From Teretinema sp942493045 (lineage in GTDB: Bacteria > Spirochaetota > Spirochaetia > Treponematales > Treponemataceae), in NCBI GenBank assembly GCA_942493045.1, contig OW818665.1:3100001-3164000 (forward strand): a stretch of DNA of 64,000 bases. The letters are read 5' to 3'. Made by a program: the position numbers and the translations under genes. Shown here one piece after another: positions 25,233 to 33,105 of this stretch (positions within the stretch are counted from its first letter, which is position 1; each line of letters begins with the position of its first letter). The notes under the pieces are model-generated. The model had not been told where the DNA came from, did not search any database, and saw nothing but the letters and a program-made list of their open reading frames with translations.

Positions 25233-26540
25233 TTAACGGGCGAAAAACGCGGCGTAGGCCCGCGCGGACATTTCAAGATCTGTCTTGGCAAGCAGCTCAA
25301 AGGGTGAGTGCATGCCGAGCATGGCCGGTCCGGCGTTAAGTACCTGTAAGCCCTTGGCCGAAAGATAGCGCGCCACCGTCCCACCACCGCCTTCATCGAC
25401 CTTGCCGAAGGCCGCCCCCTGATATTTTACGCCGGCGTCGCTGAGCAGCTTACGGATCTCGGCGACGTACTCGGCGTCAGCGTCCTGGCAGTGCATCTTT
25501 CCGCCGGGCCCGATAAACTTTGAAAGCACGATTCCGCCTCCCAGTTTGGCGGCGTTCTGCTCGTCGTGCGCGGCTTTGAAAACCGGATCCCAGGCTACGG
25601 TGACATCGGCCGCCAGAGCCCGGCTGTTCCAGAGCGTTTTGCGGATCAGGCTGTCGCTGATAGGTTGCGCGGCGGTTGTTTTTTCCAGCAGCTCTCCGGT
25701 GACGTATTCAAGATATTGCGAATCCATGCTGGTAGAGCCGACGCTGCCGGTTTCTTCCTTGTCCACCAGGTAGACTATGGCGGTGTGTTTCGGAACGCCA
25801 GCGGCGGTTTCCCATAAGCCCTCGAGGGCCGCGAAAGCGCAGGCGCGGTCATCCTGGCCGTAACCGCCGATCAGTGAGCGGTCCAAGCCGGTTTCCCGGG
25901 AGCGTAAGGCCGGTACCAGCTGCAGCTCAGAGGAAAGAAAATCTTCTTCCTCGATGCCGTATTCAGTCTTCAGTTTTTCCAGCAGGGCGCTTTTCAGCGA
26001 GAGGCCGAACAGCACCTGCAGTTCCTCGCCCTTAATTACTTCGGTGGCGGTCCGGCTGTTCTGGACGTTCTTGGCCAGATGCGGCAGGATGTCCGGGATC
26101 GTGAATACCGGCTCGTCATCTTTTTCGCCGATGCTGACGCTGACCGTTTCTCCGGATTTAAGAATGACCGTCCCGATCAGCGATAGCGGAATTGAAGCCC
26201 ACTGATATTTTTTGATACCGCCGTAATATTGTGTTTTTAAGAGGGTGATACCGCCTTCTTCATAAAGCGGTAATGGTTTCAGGTCCAGGTGCGGAGAGTC
26301 TACATGGGCGGCAATCAGCGAATAGCCTTCCGATAAGGGAGAAGATCCGATCACGGCCAGAACTACGTTTTTATGACGATTAATAAAATAAACCTTATCG
26401 CCGGGAGAAAGGGTTTCATGGGCCGATGCCGGCTTAAAGCCCCGGCTTTCGGCCGTCCTGACCGCGCTGACGACACAGAGTCGCTCAGTCTTGGAGCGGT
26501 CCAGAAAGTCGCGGTAGTCTCCGATAAAATTTTCTCTCAT
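25233..26540 (-). CDS. M18 family aminopeptidase
   Basis: ATG 26540 is chosen because GGAGGAAACC precedes it and because the homologous region begins there; the frame extends further upstream by 37 codons inside the neighbouring gene. The 435-residue enzyme has the metal ligands of aspartyl-type M18 aminopeptidases: AHVDSPHLDLKP, YGQDDRACAF, DKEETGSVG, and HSPFELLAKTDL near the end. These cytosolic enzymes remove N-terminal residues from peptides. The start overlaps the stop of the Fe-S protein gene (ATGA), so it belongs to the operon that starts with the methyltransferase at 30464. Housekeeping peptide turnover is the default; maturation of the small peptide encoded at 29678 is a speculation from linkage. 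Confidence 0.9.
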   Translation of the reverse strand: MRENFIGDYRDFLDRSKTERLCVVSAVRTAESRGFKPASAHETLSPGDKVYFINRHKNVVLAVIGSSPLSEGYSLIAAHVDSPHLDLKPLPLYEEGGITLLKTQYYGGIKKYQWASIPLSLIGTVILKSGETVSVSIGEKDDEPVFTIPDILPHLAKNVQNSRTATEVIKGEELQVLFGLSLKSALLEKLKTEYGIEEEDFLSSELQLVPALRSRETGLDRSLIGGYGQDDRACAFAALEGLWETAAGVPKHTAIVYLVDKEETGSVGSTSMDSQYLEYVTGELLEKTTAAQPISDSLIRKTLWNSRALAADVTVAWDPVFKAAHDEQNAAKLGGGIVLSKFIGPGGKMHCQDADAEYVAEIRKLLSDAGVKYQGAAFGKVDEGGGGTVARYLSAKGLQVLNAGPAMLGMHSPFELLAKTDLEMSARAYAAFFAR

Positions 26541-27004
26541 GGTTTCCTCCGTAATGTTTCCTGCAGGGTTCCGACCGGGCAGAGCGCGCACCAGGAGCGC
26601 GGCTTGTACAGAATTCCGAGCGGTATAGCCAGGGCCAGGGATATGGCGCATACCAGGGTGAAGAAAAGGGCCAGGCTATCGGGGGCGCCCCACAGCCGGC
26701 TGGTCTGGCCTATTGAGCAGAACAGCATAAAGCCGCATACACCCTTGCGCAGTCCGTTAGAGTAAATCAGTTTGGGCGTCGGCCGGTAGCGCGAAAGGCG
26801 CGGCAGGAAGCCGCCGAGAATGTGGGCGCGGGGACAGGCCTTCGCGCAAAACCAGCGCGGCGAGAAAGCGTTGCTGATCAGCGCCGCCAGCACGATGACC
26901 GGTACGGCAAAGCCGAGCGGCGGCCAAAACAGGCTGCCGATCAGGATACCGAGGCTGAAAAGCAGGGCCGCAACCGGGTGATAGCGCGTCCGATTCGGTA
27001 TCAT
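26537..27004 (-). CDS. Membrane-bound 4Fe-4S protein (NapH/Fer4_5-like)
   Basis: The 155-residue protein has three to four hydrophobic segments and two cysteine motifs, FCAKACPRAHILG near residue 54 and WCALCPVGTLQE near the C-terminus, resembling the polytopic ferredoxin-like domain of NapH/NosR/RdxA proteins. It probably passes electrons across or along the inner membrane. It lies between the thioredoxin-reductase fusion (4-base overlap) and the aminopeptidase (4-base overlap). Together with the disulfide-handling fusion, an electron supply for thiol or radical chemistry is plausible. Confidence 0.78.
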   Translation of the reverse strand: MIPNRTRYHPVAALLFSLGILIGSLFWPPLGFAVPVIVLAALISNAFSPRWFCAKACPRAHILGGFLPRLSRYRPTPKLIYSNGLRKGVCGFMLFCSIGQTSRLWGAPDSLALFFTLVCAISLALAIPLGILYKPRSWCALCPVGTLQETLRRKP

Positions 27005-28284
27005 TCCACTTCCTTGGTAATACCGATAGCGGCTATAGTACCGTCGGCGACCGCGGTGGTGATCTGGCGGTAATGCTTGGCGTTGACGTCCCCGGCCGAG
27101 AATACTCCGGGAATGTTGGTGCGCATCTCGCGGTCCGCGTCAATGTAGCCCCATTCGTCGGTCTTCAGTTTTCCGCCGAGCCCTGCCAGGTTCGGCACGA
27201 AGCCGATAAAGATAAACACTCCGGCCGCCTCCAGCTCTTTTTCCTCGCCGCTTTGGTTGTCGGCGGTCAGTACGGCCATGCGGTTGTCGCCGTATTTTTT
27301 TATCTCGCGAATCTCGTGGTTCAGCAGGAAGGTTATTTTCGGTTCCGCGGCCGCTTTCAGCTGGGCTTCTTTGTTGGCGCGCAGGACGGCGGAGCGGTGC
27401 ACGATGGTCACCCTGCGGGCAAACTTGGCGATGAACAGGGCTTCCTCGATGGCCGAGTTGCCGCCGCCGATCACGATAACGTCTTTATCATCATAGTATT
27501 TGGCGTCGCAGGTCGCGCAGTAGCTGATGCCGTGGCCTAGATATTCTTTTTCTCCGGGAATGCCGAGGGCTTTTGGTTTTGAGCCGGTGGCCACCAGTAT
27601 CTTTTTGGCGCGTACCGTCTCGTAGCCGTCCAGACGCACTGTTTTGGCATCCAGGTCGACCCGGTCCAGCTCGACAGCCGAGCGGAACCTGACGCCGTTG
27701 ACCTTGGCCTGCTCAGTCATCTGGTGACTGAGCATGAAGCCCTTTTGCGGTTCGATAAAGCCCGGATAGTTTGATACCTGATGGGTAGTGGCGATGTAAC
27801 CACCCGGCAGGGCGGTGTCTACGATCAGGGTGTCCAGGTGAGCCTGGGCTAGATATATACCGGCGGTCAGTCCGGCCGGGCCGCCGCCCAGGATCAGCAC
27901 ATCGGCTGTCGTTTCCGCTGGCCGGATACGGCTATGCAGTTCCGTTACCCGCTCTTTTTCAAGCAGGGTGTCCAGGTTTTTCATGATCTGGCTGCGGCGG
28001 ATTCCACCGGCCAGTTTTTCGCCGACCGCTTTACCATCGCGGAAAAAGAGCAGGGTCGGGCTGCCGCTGACACCGAGTTGTGACGCCAGTTCCCGGTTTC
28101 CCTGCCGGTAGATCTTTACAAACCGGACATCTTCTCCGTAGATTTCACTGAGCGGTTCGAATTTCGTCGCTAGGTCCTCGCAGGGCGGGCATTCGGTAGA
28201 GTAAAAATCGACCACGGCCACCGGAGCCTTCAGGACAATGTCCTCGAATTGGTCAGCGTTGATTTCGATAATTTTATCAGACAT
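27001..28284 (-). CDS. Thioredoxin-thioredoxin reductase fusion
   Basis: The 427-residue protein combines an N-terminal thioredoxin domain (about 1-105; ECPPCEDL with Cys32 and Cys35 and cis-Pro segment GSPTLLFFRDG) with a C-terminal thioredoxin-reductase domain. The latter has an FAD site GGGPAGLTAGIYLA, redox pair CATCD (Cys256/Cys259), NADPH-binding VIGGGNSAIEEA and FAD segment GVFSAGDVNAKH. The domain order, Trx first, is the reverse of the known mycobacterial TrxB-Trx fusion. It overlaps the radical SAM gene start region by eight bases and the Fe-S gene by four. It should keep cysteine thiols reduced. Confidence 0.92.
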   Translation of the reverse strand: MSDKIIEINADQFEDIVLKAPVAVVDFYSTECPPCEDLATKFEPLSEIYGEDVRFVKIYRQGNRELASQLGVSGSPTLLFFRDGKAVGEKLAGGIRRSQIMKNLDTLLEKERVTELHSRIRPAETTADVLILGGGPAGLTAGIYLAQAHLDTLIVDTALPGGYIATTHQVSNYPGFIEPQKGFMLSHQMTEQAKVNGVRFRSAVELDRVDLDAKTVRLDGYETVRAKKILVATGSKPKALGIPGEKEYLGHGISYCATCDAKYYDDKDVIVIGGGNSAIEEALFIAKFARRVTIVHRSAVLRANKEAQLKAAAEPKITFLLNHEIREIKKYGDNRMAVLTADNQSGEEKELEAAGVFIFIGFVPNLAGLGGKLKTDEWGYIDADREMRTNIPGVFSAGDVNAKHYRQITTAVADGTIAAIGITKEVE

Positions 28285-29599
28285 GTAAGTGCTCTCCTTC
28301 GGGGAAATACAGGGACATACCCAGCTCCAGCAATTCCTTGACTGGGCGGCAGTCCGGACTCAGGATCAAACCTGTTTTATTTTTGGCGACTGAAGCGCAG
28401 CCCCCGCCGCAGGCCAGCTTCAGTGAACAGTCTTTACAGTCCGGAATGCTGGTCACGTCGCGCTCTTCCCATTGGTCTATTGTGTTCTGTTTACGGGTGA
28501 CCGTCGGGTAAAAGGTGCCGAGTTCCTCGCCGGCCTTGCCGACGGTCGCCGTACAGGAGTAAAAATTGCCGGTGTAGTCAAAGGCCCACTCCGTCTTGGT
28601 GCCGGGGCAGGAGTCGTACAGCGGTTCCGGAAGATCGCCGTTTTCCCAGAGGAACTTGGCAATCGAAAAAGCCGGCCGGTGGAATTCCAGTATTACCGGA
28701 TGCTGCTTGATCAGTTCGTAGATATCCTTGTAAAGACTGATGCGGTCATAGAGCTTGCTGTTGCCTTTTTGGCAATAGTGCAGTTCGTAATTTCTGCCCA
28801 GCTGGGTTTTAAAAAGCGGATGCGCTGTCCATCCGCGCTGCTTGGCAAACAGGGCCAGGCGCGGCAACGCGGCGATGTTGTCTTTATCCAGCACCATGCG
28901 CAGGTTAATCGGTATGCCGGCGGCGAGGGCCGCGTCCACCCCGGCGCAGATGCGCTCGAAGGACGGCTTTCCGCCGCGGTGCGGCCGGCGCGCGTCATGG
29001 GCTTCGCCGACGCCGTCCAGGGTTACCTGAATCTCCCGGATGCGGGCGTCCTTGAGGGTCGGCACATAGTCGGACAGATAATAGCCGTTGGTAACAATGG
29101 CCGTATCCAGATCGCGCTTGCCGGCTTCGGCGAGCAGGCGAATAATGGTCTTGACAGTACCCTCGCCCATCAGCAGCGGCTCTCCTCCGAAGATGGTAAG
29201 GTATTTTTCGCGTCCGGCGAATTCGGTATCGATATAGGCAAAGAAAGCGTCAATCATGCTTTCCTTGAATACTTCCTGATTCGGGTCATAGCCTTCCTGG
29301 TAGCAGTAGGTACAGGCGAAATTACAGGCATAGGACGGTACGAAGAAAATCTGTATTTCATCCTGGTCGCGCCTTTCGGTCCAGCTCAGGTAACCGTCGC
29401 GGAAGCGCTTTTTTTCCTCTTCCGGTTCGACAAGATAGCCCTTGGACTGCCAGGCCTCGCTGTCGCTGAATTGGCCGCTGCGGTATTCTTCCGCCGTTTC
29501 GGCGTCGAGCAGATCGGCCGACCGGGTCAGCGGGTTTATTAAAAAATAAGCGTCAGAATCATGTATTTTTGAAAAAATGTTATGGGCGGATTTTTGCAC
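28277..29599 (-). CDS. Radical SAM/SPASM peptide maturase-like protein
   Basis: The 440-residue protein starts at GTG 29599 after CCGGAGG. The radical SAM cluster motif is ACNFACTYC (Cys92, 96, 99), followed by IFGGEPLL and VTLDG. The C-terminal SPASM region carries seven cysteines (DSCPG, YSC, DCKDCS, LACGGGC, SPDC), the pattern of enzymes that bind two auxiliary Fe-S clusters and modify peptides or proteins. An N-terminal region of about 80 residues precedes the barrel and may bind a leader peptide. A small Cys-containing peptide gene lies directly upstream on the same strand, so this is a candidate RiPP maturase. An anaerobic sulfatase-maturase-type role is less likely because no sulfatase is nearby. 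Confidence 0.9.
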   Translation of the reverse strand: MQKSAHNIFSKIHDSDAYFLINPLTRSADLLDAETAEEYRSGQFSDSEAWQSKGYLVEPEEEKKRFRDGYLSWTERRDQDEIQIFFVPSYACNFACTYCYQEGYDPNQEVFKESMIDAFFAYIDTEFAGREKYLTIFGGEPLLMGEGTVKTIIRLLAEAGKRDLDTAIVTNGYYLSDYVPTLKDARIREIQVTLDGVGEAHDARRPHRGGKPSFERICAGVDAALAAGIPINLRMVLDKDNIAALPRLALFAKQRGWTAHPLFKTQLGRNYELHYCQKGNSKLYDRISLYKDIYELIKQHPVILEFHRPAFSIAKFLWENGDLPEPLYDSCPGTKTEWAFDYTGNFYSCTATVGKAGEELGTFYPTVTRKQNTIDQWEERDVTSIPDCKDCSLKLACGGGCASVAKNKTGLILSPDCRPVKELLELGMSLYFPEGEHLHV

Positions 29600-29622
29600 A
29601 GTGAACCTCCGGGGAAATGGAA

Positions 29623-29670
29623 AAGGCAGGCGTTGGACGGATTTGGGGGAATACGCCTCGCGCCTGCCTT
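29623..29670 (-). terminator. Hairpin between small peptide gene and radical SAM gene (attenuator-like)
   Basis: Read on the minus strand, AAGGCAGGCG (29661-29670) and its perfect complement (29623-29632) form a 10-bp stem with a 28-base loop, followed by TTTT. It may terminate part of the transcripts so that the peptide is made in excess over the maturase, or protect the peptide mRNA. Confidence 0.55.
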
Positions 29671-29677
29671 AAAAAAC

Positions 29678-29785
29678 TTAGTCGTGGCAACCGGCCACGG
29701 CCTGTGAGGTTTTAGCGCAGCACTGGGCTACGGCTTTTCCCTGGGCAGGTTTCGCGGTGATCAATGAAGTCATTCCTTTCTGCAT
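29678..29785 (-). CDS. 35-residue Cys-containing peptide, candidate RiPP precursor
   Basis: A strong ribosome-binding site, AAAAGGAGGTATCC, immediately precedes ATG 29785, which supports real translation of this very short frame. The peptide starts MQKGMTSLITAKP, is Ala/Gln/Lys-rich, and has a Cys-Cys pair at 22-23 and a third Cys at 33 in the C-terminal AGCHD. There is no signal peptide. It is placed 16 bases after the methyltransferase and before a hairpin and a radical SAM/SPASM gene, the classic layout of precursor plus maturase. The cysteines would be the expected modification or metal-binding sites. I do not recognise the family; a small metal-binding protein is the main alternative. 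Confidence 0.68.
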   Translation of the reverse strand: MQKGMTSLITAKPAQGKAVAQCCAKTSQAVAGCHD

Positions 29786-29801
29786 GGATACCTCCTTTTC
29801 G

Positions 29802-30464
29802 TTACGTATTGTTCACAGAACAGCACCGGGTTCGTTTACCCTGTATTGTCCAGCTCGCTACTTTGATCTTCCCTTTTTCATAGGGCAGGGACTCATCCAG
29901 AATTTGCAGCTCCTCAAAGCCGGCATCTTCCAGTTGCTTTAGGTACTCGGCGCGGGTGACGCTTCCGGCCCAGCATTCGGCTACGGCGGTCGGGTCGCCG
30001 CGGTATTCCTCGGGTACGTCGGTGAGGGCATAGATATCCGATACCACAAAGCGGCCGCCCTTTTTAAGGACGCGGTATATTTCGCGCCAGACGGCGTCCT
30101 TGTTCCCGGCATGGTTGATTGTGCAGTTCGATATCACCAGGTCGACGGACTTGTCCTCCAGGGGTAATTGCTCGAGCGTGGATTTAATAATCTCGGCGTT
30201 GGAAATTTCGAATTTCGCGAGGTTCGCGCGGGCCTTGGCGATCATGCCCTCGCTGACATCGATACCATAGACATAGCCGCCGGGACCGACCTGTTCGGCC
30301 AGGCGGATAACGTCGTTGCCGCGGCCGGAACCCAGGTCCACGCAAGTCATTCCGGGCTGGGGGCCGCTTTTATCAAAGGCCCCGCCGCAGGAAAGCGAGC
30401 AGCAGGATTCGGAGAGAGCGCTGTAGCGCTCGTTAATGGCTTCTAGTTGGGCTGTACTGGACAT
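29802..30464 (-). CDS. SAM-dependent methyltransferase (ArsM/UbiE-like), cysteine-rich
   Basis: The 220-residue enzyme has a class I methyltransferase core: motif I CVDLGSGRGNDVIRLA, GIDVSEGMI, and the stretch ISNCTINHAGNKDAVWREIYRVLKKGGR, which is very close in pattern to arsenite methyltransferases. Cysteines occur at SCCSLSCGG near residue 21-26, in NCT, and as a C-terminal RCC pair, but the match to the ArsM catalytic cysteines is only partial. A GAGGT ribosome-binding site precedes ATG 30464. As the first gene of the peptide/radical SAM operon it may methylate the peptide product, a thiol or an arsenic/selenium species; the sequence does not decide. Confidence 0.82.
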   Translation of the reverse strand: MSSTAQLEAINERYSALSESCCSLSCGGAFDKSGPQPGMTCVDLGSGRGNDVIRLAEQVGPGGYVYGIDVSEGMIAKARANLAKFEISNAEIIKSTLEQLPLEDKSVDLVISNCTINHAGNKDAVWREIYRVLKKGGRFVVSDIYALTDVPEEYRGDPTAVAECWAGSVTRAEYLKQLEDAGFEELQILDESLPYEKGKIKVASWTIQGKRTRCCSVNNT

Positions 30465-30504
30465 TATTGTTACCTCACCGCTTCAGGCTAAGAAATATAG
30501 CTGA

Positions 30505-30510
30505 ATTATA
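30505..30510 (-). promoter_or_regulatory. -10 box TATAAT upstream of the methyltransferase/peptide operon
   Basis: A perfect TATAAT lies 40 bases before ATG 30464 on the minus strand. No convincing -35 hexamer is found 16-18 bases upstream (ATACCC), so the promoter may need an activator. Confidence 0.4.
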
Positions 30511-30592
30511 GGCACAAAGGGGGAGGTGGGTATGTGATAAAGTTACACTAGGGAGCGCGTCCCGCGAAGCGCCCACTGCGAAGCGCGGCAAC

Positions 30593-31771
30593 CTACAGCA
30601 GTCGCTTTTCGCCTTCCAGCTTTCTGATAGCGGTGGCGTCCTGGCTGACTTCCAGGGTGCCCAGATAGGCGCCGGCGTCGTCCCTCACGGCAAAATATTG
30701 GATCAGGATGAAGCGGTTCCGCATAGTCAGATAAAACTCGGCGCTGTCCCGGCTGCCGTCCTTGAAGGTTCGCAGGATTTCCTCTACCAGCGCCACGCTT
30801 TTCGGGGGATGGCAGTTTTGCACCAGTCGCCCGATTACCGCGGGTGTGCGCACAAAGATACGGTGCGGCGGATCCGAGTAGAATTTAACCCGGTCATCGG
30901 CGCCGATAAAGGCGACATCGACGGGCAGTACGGAGAAGATCGCTTCCAGCTGTGCGCTGGTCAGGGTACCGGTTCTGGAGATGAAGGCCCCGCCGAGGGC
31001 GGCGGCGGAACTGCTTGCGGTTTCCGCGCTGATGAACGCGCCGGGATGTTGTGCTCCGGCCTGGGTGCTGGAATGCGTGTCCCCCGGTGTTCCGGCGTAT
31101 GTTCCGGTATGCGCGAGAGCCCGGTAAGCCACCGGGAAAAGGATGCGCTGTTCGCGGTACACCAGGGCGCCGGCGGTCAGGAAGAACTCGCCGAACAGCC
31201 TCCAGAATTCCGCTGTCTCGCCGCCCTTGAAGGAGGACAGCGAGCGCTGCAGGGCTAGTACATCGTCTTCAATAGCCCACATCAGTTTGACGCAGCTGTG
31301 TTCGGAGGCGGCTTGCTCAAATAGCGGGAATAATTCATTTTGCAGGCGCAGGTAGTGCGCGCTCAGACTGCTGATTTCACGCAGGCTGTTTTGCAGTTCG
31401 CCGATTTCGGCAATACCGGCCTGTACGGCCTTGACCCGGATCATCAGGGAGTCCAGTTCCGCGCGGATTTCGGCATTCTCGGCGTTCAGCTCGAACAGCA
31501 GGTGGCCGGCCGGATACTCGCTCAAGGCGGTCTTTTCCAGGGCCTGACCGCAGGAGCGGATAAAACGTGATACCGGAGCCTTCAAGGCTTCAATATCCGG
31601 GGCTACCGACAACACCGCGTCCAGGGCGGCGTTGACTTCGTAGGCGGTGACCGTTTGCAAAACCGCCGCATGGCGGTCATAGGTTTCGCGGTTGGTGTTT
31701 CCGGCCGCCAACTCCCGCAGGTATGAAATCAGCTCGGCGATCCGAGCATCAGGATTGTGTAAAATTTCCAT
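30593..31771 (-). CDS. DUF438/hemerythrin-like/PAS protein with degenerate metal site
   Basis: The 392-residue protein has three parts: an N-terminal DUF438-like helical domain (about 1-85), a hemerythrin-like four-helix domain (about 90-230), and a C-terminal PAS domain (about 265-392) with the typical FYSDPPHRIFVRTPAVIGRLVQNCHPP haem- or ligand-pocket-like segment. Compared with the paralogue at 31784, two metal ligands appear replaced: HYxRxEN is HYLRLQN and the next ligand His is Glu (MWAIEDD). Iron binding may be lost. It is the last gene of the receptor operon, 12 bases after its paralogue. A cytosolic redox/NO/oxygen sensor role is likely for the family. Confidence 0.82.
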   Translation of the reverse strand: MEILHNPDARIAELISYLRELAAGNTNRETYDRHAAVLQTVTAYEVNAALDAVLSVAPDIEALKAPVSRFIRSCGQALEKTALSEYPAGHLLFELNAENAEIRAELDSLMIRVKAVQAGIAEIGELQNSLREISSLSAHYLRLQNELFPLFEQAASEHSCVKLMWAIEDDVLALQRSLSSFKGGETAEFWRLFGEFFLTAGALVYREQRILFPVAYRALAHTGTYAGTPGDTHSSTQAGAQHPGAFISAETASSSAAALGGAFISRTGTLTSAQLEAIFSVLPVDVAFIGADDRVKFYSDPPHRIFVRTPAVIGRLVQNCHPPKSVALVEEILRTFKDGSRDSAEFYLTMRNRFILIQYFAVRDDAGAYLGTLEVSQDATAIRKLEGEKRLL

Positions 31772-31783
31772 CAGTATTCAGCC

Positions 31784-33073
31784 TTACTCATCGTCCAGCA
31801 GCCGTCTCTCGCCTTCCAGGGCCCGGATGGCGGTTACGTCCTGGCTGACTTCCAGCACACCCTTGAAGCGCTCTCCGTCATAGAGCGGGAAATACTGGAT
31901 AAGAATAAATTTGCCGCGCATCTGGATCCAGAAGGTGGCCTCGGTACGCTTGCGCTGTTTAAAATCGTCGATGATTTTCTGAACGACATGCACGCTGGCC
32001 GGCGGGTGGCAGTTTTGCACCGCCCGGCCGATAATACCTGGCGAGCGCGGAAAAATGCGGTCGCTGTTGTCGGAGTAATAGCGCACAATATCTTTCTCAT
32101 CTACAAAGGAAACATCCAATGGCAAGTGGGTTAGCATCAGGTCGAGCTGATCTCTGGTTAGTTCACCGGTGGATAATTTGATGAGCTGATCAGCGCCGGC
32201 TTGATTAGTGCCGGCTTCGCTTTGTTGAACAGGTTGCGAAGCGCTTTGCGCCGCGGCGCTGTTCTTGCGGAGGGCGGTAGACTCGGCCACATTCGGATCC
32301 CACAGGTTACCCGACTTGATCCAGGCATAGCCGATGGCGGCTTCACCGCGGCGGATGGCGATCCACAACGCTTCCGGCAGCTTGCGCAGCGACGTCGGGA
32401 AAAGAATCTTTTCTTCCATAAAGATCATGCGCTTCAGGCTGCGGGCTAGTTTGCCTGCCTGCTTTTTGCATTCAGCGGCATCGCCGCTTTCCAGAGCGGC
32501 GCGGAAGGAACGCAGCAGCGCGCGGATTTCGTCGTGCTTGCCCCACATCACCTTGCTCGGTCCGGTAAAGCCGGCGCTCTCCAGATAGGGGAATAGCTGG
32601 TTTTCTTTGCGGGCGTAGTGTACTTCCACCCGGGCGACCGAGTCAAAAGCCGCTTTCAGAGCGGCCAGGGTGGATGGGTCATTTGCGCGGTACCGGCGCA
32701 GTGCCGTCAGCCAGCGCCGGATCTCGGAACGCAGGGCGGCGTTTTCGGCCCGGTAGGTCGCTATCGGATGGCCGCTAAGGCGAGAGAGGCGGGTAGCCTC
32801 TTTGTCCTTGCCGGCGTTTCTTTTCAGGGTGGACTCAAAGGCGTCTACATGGATCTCGCAGAGTTGCTGCACTTCCTCAACCGGCATGCCTTCGCTGATC
32901 AGGGCCTGCTCGGCTTCGGCGATTTCTTCCGGGCTGAGGGATTTCAGCACCGCCGCGAAACGCTTTTCTATTTTCTTGCGCTTTCCGGGATCGCCGCTGT
33001 CCGTATTCAGACTGCGGATAATCTCCTGGACTTCGATCTTGCGTTTTTCGGCATTATTAATCAGTTCGGACAT
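31784..33073 (-). CDS. DUF438/hemerythrin/PAS protein
   Basis: The 429-residue protein has an N-terminal DUF438 domain (about 15-90), a hemerythrin HHE domain (about 100-240) and a PAS domain (about 305-425). The hemerythrin ligands all look present: SGHPIATYR, HYARKENQLFP, WGKHDEI and IFMEEKILFP. The PAS part has RYYSDNSDRIFPRSPGIIGRAVQNCHPP. Such proteins are thought to sense oxygen or nitric oxide through the di-iron site. It lies 32 bases after the CoA-binding gene and 12 before its degenerate paralogue, in an operon led by a chemotaxis receptor. Confidence 0.88.
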   Translation of the reverse strand: MSELINNAEKRKIEVQEIIRSLNTDSGDPGKRKKIEKRFAAVLKSLSPEEIAEAEQALISEGMPVEEVQQLCEIHVDAFESTLKRNAGKDKEATRLSRLSGHPIATYRAENAALRSEIRRWLTALRRYRANDPSTLAALKAAFDSVARVEVHYARKENQLFPYLESAGFTGPSKVMWGKHDEIRALLRSFRAALESGDAAECKKQAGKLARSLKRMIFMEEKILFPTSLRKLPEALWIAIRRGEAAIGYAWIKSGNLWDPNVAESTALRKNSAAAQSASQPVQQSEAGTNQAGADQLIKLSTGELTRDQLDLMLTHLPLDVSFVDEKDIVRYYSDNSDRIFPRSPGIIGRAVQNCHPPASVHVVQKIIDDFKQRKRTEATFWIQMRGKFILIQYFPLYDGERFKGVLEVSQDVTAIRALEGERRLLDDE

Positions 33074-33105
33074 TTTTTCCTCCAGAGTTTGAAAGCGATT
33101 GTTAA

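Noticed and set aside
28472..29542. Long plus-strand open frame
   Set aside because: It is antisense to the radical SAM/SPASM gene, which has complete cluster motifs and start signals.
30540..30595. GCGAAGCGC repeated twice as a possible dispersed repeat
   Set aside because: Only two short copies are visible; it may contribute to a weak hairpin after the 30593 gene, but this is not enough to call a repeat element or terminator.
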